Origin: Littorina saxatilis
Taxonomy: Eukaryota > Mollusca > Gastropoda > Littorinimorpha > Littorinidae
Length of the DNA stretch: 64,000 nucleotides
Assembly: GCF_037325665.1 (NCBI RefSeq)
Contig: NC_090245.1
Coordinates: 74,597,602 to 74,661,601, forward strand
Direction: 5' to 3'
Both the position numbers and the translations under genes were made by a program. The notes below the pieces were generated by a model, which saw only the letters and a list, made by a program, of their open reading frames with translations, searched no databases and had not been told where the DNA came from. Of this stretch, positions 11,201 to 21,000 are shown piece by piece; the first letter of the stretch is position 1, and every line of letters starts with the position of its first letter.

Positions 11201-13636
11201 AAAATATGTACCGGTACATATGTGCAGGCACTAACACATGTATGAATGCATGCACAAACAGATTCTCTCACTCTCACACACGCTATTTGCACCATGAAAA
11301 TGCCCTCTTTCTTTTTTTAGTTCTAACCACATTCACTCACAACTTTTAAAATGCATGGCAAGTTGGACACTGCTGATAGTATCCACACAGATAGACAAGA
11401 TTTTCAGTCTTATCTAATGACATGCCTTTCCCTTCTCTCCTCAATGCTGAACTCCTGGGCTTTCAGGCGGTTGCCAACCTCTTGACGTACATTGTTGAGC
11501 AGAATCTTTTTGTCTGTCGTTCGTTCCCATTCATTCTTTAAGTCACTGAAGCCCTGGGCCAAGTTGATTTTCATCATTTCTCTCAGGGCATCCTCCTTCT
11601 TTCTGCTTTCCAGAATGAGGTACTCTGGAGGGAGTTTGTTGGGTTCTCTGGCTCTCTGTGAAGTGCAAAACAGGATACTTACAACTTAAATACTTATGCA
11701 AATGTCAATTCAACTAAGATGGTCAAACCATGCAGAGCACAACATATTTCAAGTGTGAAATAAACACAATGGCATGGTAAATATTAAGGTGTTGGTTTGT
11801 TTTTCTTGTTACTGATCGGTGTGGGTTTTTTTCAACAAAAGAAGCTATCAATACTCTTCCATATATATATTCAATGCCTTAAACTTGAGTCCCCCATGAT
11901 TCACCAAGCAGTCTTTGATTTTTCATTGCTGGCTTTCAGTGTTTGTCAGAACATACATCAGTTTTGGCGTTTACATGGAACGAAGAAGAAAACCGGAAGA
12001 GGAAGAAGTACAAAAACACTCGCAAAAACGATCTGCGCATGCATTCAAATCAAAGGGGGACTAAAAACATGAAAATTGCGTGTTTATGTGCTCGATGTAA
12101 TGCTGAAAACCTGTACACTCTTTCTTCGAACGCTCAAAAGCAACTTCAGGGCTGGAAGACTACAAAATTGCAGTTTCTGCAGTCTGAATCTACGCGTTCT
12201 CAAATCAACCGGAACAGGAAGAAGAAGAAAAAACTCTTGAAAAAACGATCTGCGGATGCGCATAATCTCAAAAAAAGGAAACTGAGAGAGGAAGAAGAAG
12301 AAAAAATGCTTGCAACAAAAAGATCATGTGCGAATCCAAAATGGCCGCGGAACTGTTAATCTGTGTAGAACTGTTAATCGGTGTATACACCGATTAAGAG
12401 TTCCGCGGCCATTTTAGATTCGCACATGCGCACATCTTTTTCTACGAGCACTTTTGCTTCTTCCGTTTTCCTGTGTTTGAGAAAATGCGCATCCGTAGAT
12501 TGTTTTTTTGAGAGTTTTTTCTTCTTCTTCCTGTTCCTGTTGATTTGAGAAAGCGTAGATTCAGTCGGCAGAAAGTGCAATTTTGTAGTCTTCCAGCCCT
12601 GAAGTTGCTTTTGAGTGTTCGAAGAAAGAGTGTAAAGGTTCTAAGGATTACATCGGGCACACAAACACGCATTTTCCTTTTTTTTTCCCTGTTGATTTGA
12701 ACGCGTGCGCGGGCAGATCGTTTTTTGCGAGTATGTTTGTACGTCTTCCTCTTCCGCTTTCCTTCTTCGTTCCATGTAAACGCCGAAACTGTTAACTGGT
12801 GTATTGCCCGGTGTCACGAACTGAAAACTCTGCCTGAACAATCCTTCTCATTGCGGCATTACCTAACCCTTACCCTAACCCTAGGTTTGATCGGTCAAAG
12901 GGTCGCATTTTTTAAGTCCAAGATTGGCGCATGCGCATTGACCGCAATGAGAAGGATTGTTCCGCAGAGGTTTCAGTTTGTGACACCGGCCTGACCAAAG
13001 GAAACTCTAAATTTAACTCAAACCATACTGCGCTTGCTAAACATGATATGTGTCTATCCATTAGGCCTAAAAAAAAAATAGGTGTGGTTACGGTAACCCG
13101 ACCTACCCTATTTTTAGGGGCCGATCCTATAACTTTTTATTACATTTGTCACAACAACAAAAAAAACACAAAAAAACGAGTGCAAAAAACGCAATGAAAG
13201 CGAAAGCGCCCGTGTCGCACACTTATTTCCCTGTCAAGTAGGTTTAATTTGTACACATTAGAAAAAAAAGTTTAAAAAAAAAAGTGATTGCCTACCTACC
13301 TACCCTATTTTTTTTGGCTATGTTACCGTAACCACACCTATTTTTTTTTTTGGCCTTACAAAAAGATATATATAAAAAATGTGTGTGTGCAGTGTATGCA
13401 AAAAATGACAAATTTGTCATGTTCTCGGGCAACTGTGCAAATGCTTTAAAATTGGAGGAGTGGATATCAGAAAGCCATATCAGAATTCAAGCTGATATCA
13501 CAATTAAGAACAGTTCTACAACATGAATTTATTTATTAACAACACATAGAAAGTGAAAACAACGTACAATGGCCACAGACTGTGGTGCAGGGCCTGTGTA
13601 TTCACGGCACCTGCGTGTTCTCTGTCCCACCATCAT
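2267..13636 (-). CDS. CFAP53: CFAP53 (CCDC11), cilia and flagella associated protein 53
   Basis: Eight coding exons (minus strand, 5' to 3'): 13636-13568, 11655-11426, 11146-10973, 5153-4991, 4602-4462, 3963-3745, 3156-2940, 2586-2267. Phases close perfectly (1,533 nt) to give 510 residues; human CFAP53 has 514. Seen: an almost wholly charged coiled-coil protein matching CFAP53 as I remember it along its length, for example KYDQQFRAQCEELR near residue 155 and the C-terminal HPMRRAMLNKQ, comparable to the human HPMRKA tail. The first exon starts at one of two adjacent ATGs (13636 or 13633), with an in-frame stop 16 codons upstream, and carries GQRTRRCREYTGPAPQSVAI, which aligns to the human N-terminus. 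Known of the family: a microtubule inner protein of motile cilia, needed for left-right patterning. Intron 2 has a GC donor (AG|GCATGT at 11425); all others are GT-AG. The 5.8-kb intron 3 is filled with mobile elements. WDR93 lies head-to-head. Confidence 0.93.
5617..9043. mobile_element. Possible pogo/Tc1-type element in CFAP53 intron 3
   Basis: Both ends begin CAGGC(C/A)AATCC when read inward and both are flanked by TA, as expected of Tc1/mariner/pogo insertions. Similarity between the ends fades after about 12 bases, and no transposase reading frame is visible in the 3.4 kb between. The interior holds a G-run at about 6380, a C-run at about 8367 and otherwise ordinary AT-rich sequence. It may equally be two unrelated solo ends that happen to face each other. 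Confidence 0.33.
9083..10903. mobile_element. TTAA-flanked terminal-inverted-repeat element (Kolobok/piggyBac-like MITE)
   Basis: The ends are AGGCACAGTATGCCTCCC and its near-complement, each bordered by TTAA (9079-9082 and 10904-10907). The left inverted repeat runs on for about 145 bases (9083-9227), and its complement appears twice at the right: a full copy at about 10550-10672 and a second partial copy ending at 10903. So the right end is duplicated. A different repeat (9778-10548) sits inside. No transposase frame is seen, so it is non-autonomous. The TTAA target fits Kolobok or piggyBac; the sequence alone does not separate them. Confidence 0.7.
9778..10548 (+). repeat. Half-site-rich repeat, family A, copy 1
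   Basis: Starts AACAAGAAGGGCAAAG and ends in a hairpin (GACTCACTTTTGCTTCGCA followed by TGTGAGTC) and a short A run. It carries about ten TGACCTTGACC or AAGGTCAAGGTCA motifs in several clusters, then a (CGGA)n-type array at 10453-10500. A near-identical copy lies inverted at 16963-17759 and diverged relatives at 32008-32660 and 35222-35820. The small open frames in it are conserved only as DNA and do not look coding. Nested in the TTAA element at 9083-10903. Confidence 0.8.
11961..12790. repeat. Foldback element with two roughly 400-bp arms
   Basis: The sequence from TTGGCGTTTACATGGAACGA at the left returns in complement at about 12770-12790. The arms meet at a 24-base perfect palindrome (12374-12397). 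Each arm also holds repeated AAAACGATCTGCG-like units. It lies in intron 1 of CFAP53. No gene is seen; the open frames here are A-rich artefacts of the repeats. Confidence 0.8.
12808..12989. repeat. Inverted repeat with a telomere-like centre
   Basis: Left arm 12808-12856 (starting CCGGTGTCACGAACTGAAA) and right arm 12942-12989 are near-perfect complements of about 48 bases. Between them, 12862-12884 reads as degenerate (CCCTAA) units, the animal telomere repeat, followed by a GCGCATGCGC palindrome. It abuts the larger foldback to its left. Confidence 0.75.
13064..13355. mobile_element. MITE with A-rich GGCC-ended inverted repeats
   Basis: Ends are GGCC followed by an A run and (ATAGGTGTGG)TTACGGTAAC, complemented at 13310-13355. 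About 290 bp, non-coding. The same end motif bounds a much longer element at 31152-33031. Confidence 0.7.
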
Positions 13637-13639
13637 CTT

Positions 13640-14691
13640 GAAAGCTTTTGTGTGGTCCGCCTCTTCTTCAGCACTGAAATGTCACAGATACACCAAACTC
13701 CTCTCTAGCAAGGAGCTTTCGTGCACAAGTGAAGAAAGACTCGAGGAAAAGAGAGCCTTTTAAAGAAGCCTAACACAGACGATGAGCTTAATCTAAGCAC
13801 AGGATTATCGACATTTTCTTTTGAGCATGAAACATAGAACAGCCACAATGTTTGGCCTAGTATGTAGTGACGTCGTGTTTCTAAGGAAGTGGTGAATGCT
13901 GGGTAGAGAGTTACTTCCCTTCAAAACAAATCGCGCTGAGGCGGCCCGACTAAACTACGCGCCAGCACGCGCTACCTTGAACCATAGCACTTATATACTT
14001 TATTTTTATATTTCTTGTTAGATCATCGTCCATTCTTAAATAATACAAAATTTCATAATTGAGTGTTAAAAATTACGGTAGTTATGACGGGTTTTAGGAG
14101 AGCTAATGTAGGCTACTACTCTCAAATCCGACGAAATCCGCCATTGACTAAACAGCTCGCTACCACTTTGAAGTGGACGCTACCTTGATCCATAGCACTT
14201 ACATACTTTATTTTTTATATTTCTTGTTAGATCATCATCCATTCTTACATAATACAAAATTTGACAATTGAGTGTGGAAAATTACGGTAGTTATGGTGGG
14301 TTTTAGGAGAGCTAATGCACTAGTCAATGTTTAGTCAATGGCGGAAATCGTCGGACTTGAGAGTAGTGCATACTCTCTCCTAAAACTCGTCATAACTTCC
14401 GTAATTTTCATCATTGAAGTTTGACATTTTGTATTATGTGAGAATGGACGATGAACTAACTAGAAATATAAAAAATAAAGTATATAAGTGCTAGTTTAGT
14501 CGTACCCCGCTGAGGCTCTACGTCACTTCCTGTTTCTAAAATGGCGGACTTAGTAACAGCGTCCTAGGTGCTAAAGCAGACAACCACGAACATTTGTTGG
14601 TACATGGTTAAACATTGCATTTTGTGCGATTTTCTCCCACTGAAAACATCACAGTCTATTCACTGAAGCTGTTCTACACTAAACTGTCACC
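13640..14691. promoter_or_regulatory. Shared intergenic region of CFAP53 and WDR93, with a three-copy inverted repeat
   Basis: The region lies between the two divergent start codons. A unit of about 150-180 bp starting GCTACCTTGA(A/T)CCATAGCAC occurs at about 13971-14152 and 14179-14340 in direct order and at about 14341-14500 inverted. Next to WDR93, the motif AAAATGGCGGAC (about 14537) resembles a YY1-type core-promoter site, and GACGTCA/ACGTCA half-sites occur at about 13869 and 14519. That it drives both genes is an inference from the geometry. Confidence 0.5.
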
Positions 14692-15043
14692 ATGCCTGTG
14701 TACATCAGGAAGAATTTGTCTTACACTCCTCCGTCCATTGCACGGATGTCTGACGAAGATGATGATGATTATTTGCAAGACCCAGATCAAATGCGGGATA
14801 TTTTGCCGCAGCCGTATCGTATGATCAACAAAGTGTTGGACAAACTGCTAGAGGATGTGTGGGATATCTTAGAGTCTAAAGAGAACAAGCGTCCAGGAGA
14901 GAAGAGAAAACCCAAGCCACCAAAATATGATAAGCCATCGAAGGCACCAGTAAGTTTGATAGTTTGTGTACTATGCATCTTGGTTGGTTCACGTGTTTTG
15001 TTACGTTTGTCTTTGTCTTGCTGAAATGTTTAGTTTATTGTTG

Positions 15044-15074
<31 letters not shown>

Positions 15075-18000
15075 TGTTTTGTTTGTATTGTTTTTAAGTG
15101 TAATAAAACATCAGTTCTGCAAAAGTAATGATTGATGACAGTATACCTCGTTCTGTGTTTATGTCACTGGCATCTGCTTACATTAGCTGTGTCATTTCAT
15201 CCATGTGTGCATATGTTTGCAAATGGGATTCTGTGGTCATTGGCAAGTGTCTGTGCATTTATTTGTATGTTCATCAGGTGACACACCAAGTGTGTATACA
15301 TGTGTTTGTGTGTGCACTTCTTTACATATATATATATGCATGTTTGTGTTTTTCAAATAATATTATATGCATAAATCTTCATAACACAAAGTGAAGTTAA
15401 AGCTCTGAAACTTGCCTCATCTCAATGTCAGTTACTGGGCCAAGCAACAGCGCTGGCCAGCAGCCCAGACGGCAAGTACCTGTTCGCCGGACTGCCCAAC
15501 GGTCTGGTGGCCCTGGATGCTCTCAATCAACAGTCGCTCAGCCAGTGGGAGGAGGACAGTGCAGAGATCACCAGCATCTTGACCTATGCTTTCTCTCCCA
15601 CTGCCTATGTGCTGGTCACTCTCGATGACATGGGTATTAGCATCTTTGTTACTTTAGCTTTGTATGATCTTTGTTTTGGCGAATCTTTTTGGATGTGATA
15701 ATCCGATCTTCTTGGATGTCTTGGCCGATCTTCTTGGATGTGATAATTTTGTGAAGGTCAAACTCAAAGTGAAAAAAGGCTTCAGCATGATTGGTTTGTT
15801 TTTCGAGTATATGCGCCATCAGTCAACAGCTTTAAGACCAGGATAGACAATTTCTGGCGCCACAGTACTTCTATGTACAACCCTACCTGCCTAGTCTAGA
15901 TTGTAGAACAGCCCGCCACGCATGCTACAGTCTAGTAATAGGACCTATGTAAAGGCTACACAGCCTACCACATAGTAAACTTCAAGTTCAAGTTCAAGTA
16001 TGTACGGTAGAAAGGGGGGGGGGGGGGGGGGGGGAGAATGAGAGACAGAGAGGAGAATTTTGAAATGATATTGGCGTGTGTGTGTGTCTGTCTACTCAGA
16101 TCATTTTTTATGATTATTTGAATGTTTGTTCATGAAGCTTAAATTTTGCTGATTAAACAAAATATTTTGCCATGGCAATTGTTGACATTTGATATCTTTG
16201 AAAACAAACATAATATGCAGCTCTAATTTATGTGCAGCTGTTGCTCGCCTCTTCCTGTTCACATGTGACTGCCTCTTCTTCGTCAAAGTTATGAATGACT
16301 CGGTAAGTAGATTTTGTTCTCATTTGAGAGATACTGGGTATTCATCACATGTCACTATGACTGTATGAAGATACTGGATGTTTCTGTTATATTAGATATG
16401 TTGATGGCCTCTGCATGGTTTGGTCATCATGATCAAATTGCAAAAAATGTTTGCAAATACATACAAGATATTTTGTTTCTTTCTAAGTTTTTAGTGTGTA
16501 TGCATGTTCATGTGTGTGTGAACTCTTGTGTTATTACAACGATATACACTGGAGTATCCTTTGTAAAATGTTGATTTCAATGAATCTTTCAGAGAAAGCC
16601 AACAGGCATGAACCTTCGTAATGGGGTAAACCTACAATCCCATGATTCTGAAGTGTCCAACATCGAAACCTTCTGGGAAAAAACTTTCCCAAACTCCCGT
16701 TGTGATTTTCATTGTGTTATTGTTGGCCCTTTCCCTGTACTTCTGTCAATGTATGTGTCTGTCTCCTAAAACCCTTTTATACCCACCAGCTCTGGGTGTG
16801 TGTGTATGTGTGTGTGTGTGTCTGTCTGTGTGTCTGTGAAAGTGTTTCTCTGTGTGTTTTCTGTGTGTGTATATGTGCCTGTTCTGTTCACCCTTTGACA
16901 ATGTCCCAATTCCTTTCCATAAAGTCATTTTTGCTCCCTCATATTTTCCTAAACTCTTTGGGTTTTTGACTCACATGCGAAGCAAAAGTGAGTCTATGTA
17001 CTCACCCGAGTCGTCCGTCCGTCCGTCCGGAAAACTTTAACGTTGGATATTTCTTGGACACTATTCAGTCTATCAGTACCAAATTTGGCAAGATGGTGTA
17101 TGATGACAAGGCCCCAAAAAACATACATAGCATCTTGACCTTGCTTCAAGGTCAAGGTCGCAGGGGCCATAAATGTTGCCTAAAAAACAGCTATTTTTCA
17201 CATTTTTCCCATTTTCTCTGAAGTTTTTGAGATTCAATACCTCACCTATATATGATATATAGGGCAAAGTAAGCCCCATCTTTTGATACCAGTTTGGTTT
17301 ACCTTGCTTCAAGGTCAAGGTCACAGGAGCTCTTCAAAGTTGGATTGTATACATATTTTGAAGTGACCTTGACCCTGAACTATGGAAGATAACTGTTTCA
17401 AACTTAAAAATTATGTGGGGCACATGTTATGCTTTCATCATGAGACACATTTTGTCACATATGATCAAGGTCAAGGTCACTTTGACCCTTATGAAATGTG
17501 ACCAAACCATATCTCATGGTAGAAAGAGCCAATAAGCACCATTGTACTTCCTATGTCTTGAATTAACAGCTTTGTGTTGCATGACCTTGGATGACCTTGA
17601 CCTTGGGTCAAGGTCACATGTATTTTGGTAGGAAAAATGTGTAAAGCCGTTCTTAGTGTATGATGTCATTGCTAGATTTAGTTATTTGACCTTGACCCTG
17701 AAGGTCAAGGTCATGTAAAGGGCAAGCATGTGAGTCGTATGGGCTTTGCCCTTCTTGTTTTCAATTGATTTTGTTTGATAATTCATTGTCTCAATTCTAC
17801 CTCCCTCTTTTGTGCAGAAAATATTTTCATTAATTTCTTTTATAGATAAGCACATGTGTATATCAAAATCTCAATCAAAATTATATATTCTTGTATAAAG
17901 GTAAACGTAAATGTTTCTGTACCAGGTTAGAGGCTAAGGTAGAGTACTTGTGCAGTTACCCGGACTCGGTATGCACCTATACCAGACATCTTATGCAGTG

Positions 18001-21000
18001 TTGTAGAAACTGCATTTAATTGTTGTGAGGTCAGACTAATCAACAAGCTCACAACGTATTAAAAGATAGTCTAAGAAATATATTATGCTTTGATGTCATC
18101 TTTATCATTTTGCTGATCTATTGAATGTTTGTATTTTATTACATCTGTGTTTTCTTTCTTTAAACTTGTTATGATGTGGTTTGGTCAGACAAACCAGAAG
18201 AGTTGTCCTCCAGTGGATACCAGCACACTGTGGGATACCAGGAAATGAAAGGGCAGATGAGCTGGCGAAAGAAGGAGCAGTGGAAGACCAACCTGAAAAC
18301 AGTGTCAGCTTCAGTGAGCAGAAGACAATCATCAAGGCATTGATGAGGCCAAGGACAAACAGAGATGACTACCACACAATGTCCAGAGAGCAGCAAGTCA
18401 ACCTCATCAGGCTGCGTACTGGCCACAACAGGCTCAATGCTCACATGAACCGAAAGTTCAAGCTGGCGCCATCGCCAACCTGTGCCTGCGGTCAAGAAGA
18501 CCAAACAGCGGAACACATCTTACAGCGATGTCCCTTGCTAGATGAGGAACGAAAAGAAGTGTGGCCGTCACCAACTCCCTTGCAGACCAAACTATACGGC
18601 AGTCGACAGGAGTTGGAGAAAACGACAACATTTATCACCAGTGCTGGTCTGATCGTGTAACCTCTGCGAACGCCAAGAAGAAGAAGAAGAAGAAGTTATG
18701 ATGTGGTTTAATATTTATTATGTTTTTTTGTACAGGAAGGGGGTGCAAAAATGCTGGCTAGCCGTTGTGAAGCATCGCTTGAGGGGGACTATGTGGGCAT
18801 TGTGTTTGAAAGTAAGTGTATACATGTGTGTGCTTTCAGTGTATAAAATAATCATAGACAGAATAAAAAACGCTCGCGCTGGACCAGAGTACTCTTCAGA
18901 CTGGCTCGCTCAATAAATATAAATGTTTGGAATGTCTGTGGTGCGAATGTTGGTTTCTGACCAGAAATGCAGATCTATCTCTGGCCGATTCATAGATTCA
19001 ACCTACAAACTGCGACCTCATCTGTGATCAGATATGTTTGGACAAGCATTAAACGGATGAAATTAACCACATGCAGTTTATTCTTCAGAAAAATGCACAC
19101 AAAAAATGGGTTGGGTTCGGTGATTTGTACATAAACGTCTTCCTCGCGATAGATTCGCTTATTATTTTGTCTTATGAAGCCGTCATCAACACGAACACAA
19201 TGATTGGAGAAGCAAACTCTGTACCTACACGACCGAGACACAAGACTGATTATTTCACAGCTGCAATGAGAATAGAGAACAAAGACGTTTTGGGTAAGCT
19301 TACTCACGTCAGGTCTTCACTGACAAGCTCGGAACAGACGGAAAATTCCGAACAAAAGTAAATGACGTCAAAGTCTCTTTCGCTTTGCGTGTAACTTTGT
19401 CATGACGTATTTTTGTGTGACGCGTTCGGCTGTTCTATCAGGTCAATGGCTGTGTGTTGCCCCGCCGATGTGAACTCCTCCTACGGCCAAGTCGGTTTTG
19501 TGGTTTATTTCGCATTTAGGTCCCAGATAACATTATGAAGTTTTAATACGATCAATCGGACCTATTATCAAGTTAGTGTATCAACTTTTGAACGAACTGC
19601 GCCCAGTAGTTTCCCAGCAATAAGCTGTTAAGTGGAGAAAGACAGACACACAGACACACAATTAAAGTCTGCTGAGCCCTTGTACTGGCGTACTCGGGGA
19701 TAAATGTTAGCGATTTTAACAATAATCAAATCACAAAAGAAACTGTTGATATTGAATTTCTGTCACATAGCACCAGAGTATTCTGACCCAAAATGCAAAG
19801 AGCATATATTGAATAGTAAAAAGATTTCAACAAATGCTGTTCCTGCACAAGCTGAGTGAAGAATGAGTCTCTGTATTTTGATGAAAAACAATTTGAAGGT
19901 TTCTGTATTCCCTGTTTTTGTTTTTAGACACAAGTACAAAAGAAGTGACGTTTGAAACTCACAAAGTCCCTAGGGAAGCCTGGGTTGGTGAAATAGAGGC
20001 CGTTGAAGCGAAGATACAGAAAGAGAAAGAGCAGCAGGAAAAAGAACAGAAAGAAAGAGAAGAAAGAGAGAAAGAACTGAACAAAACAGTAAGTATATGT
20101 TTGTTTGATATTTTGGTGGGTGAAGCTTTGCCTGTGCTGTTCTGTGCTGTTTTAATTTACCCCATGCAATTGTTGTGTGTGTCCCAAAAACACCTGCATT
20201 AATACCTTAACTGCTGGGTATGTACATATTTGAAGGAGGATCTCATGAATAGATTATGCTTAAAAAGCATCCATGGGGGCAGTGCAATAGAATCCAGTGT
20301 GCATATTTTTATTTTATTATTTTTGTTAAAGAGGGGCATATCAAACGGACACTGCAATTTGACAATGTCCACTCGATGTACATGTAAAGACTTTTTTGTC
20401 AAAAACATGTACATAGGAGATTATTGCTTACTGCAATACTATTGGCATGCTTACATTCTGGATTCACCTTCAAGGAATACCAACCCTCACAGACTTATTT
20501 TGGGAAGACATCTAATGAGAATCAGAATGTTTGGATTGTAGATAACTTATTTTACAGACACTATATAATGATAGTATTGATCAATTCAAGTACCAGTAGA
20601 CAAAATTGTAGAGATCATGCAAGGTACTCATGGCAAAGCAGTTATAGCTCGAAGGATTTCATGAAATTTTACAAATTTGAAACAGTAGACCCTAATTCAA
20701 AGAGATATCAAAGGTGATTAAGTGGTACACTTATAAGTGTGCACCATAGAGTGTAAGGGGCAACAGTAAACTGGGACAGGAAAAATATGCTTATAAAATG
20801 TGTATGTATATGTTATTGTTAGGATCTTGTGTGTGCTTGCTTTGTGTTACTGTGATTTTTATGTTGTGGATTTTCCTTCTTTGTAGAACAAGCCACATGT
20901 GGGTTTTTTTCATTTTTTAGTACCAGAATATAAAACTGAAGAAAAAGATCATATTTCTGAGTGAAAGTTTGTGTGCATAAGGTTCTCTTTATGTTGCAGT

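Noticed and set aside
16642-16765. Longer version of WDR93 exon 4, continuing as NLQSHDSEVSNIETFWEKT to a GTATGT donor
   Set aside because: It would leave the wrong phase for exon 5, whose phase-0 reading EGGAKMLASRCEASLEGDY fits the following exon. Only the 33-nt form keeps frame.
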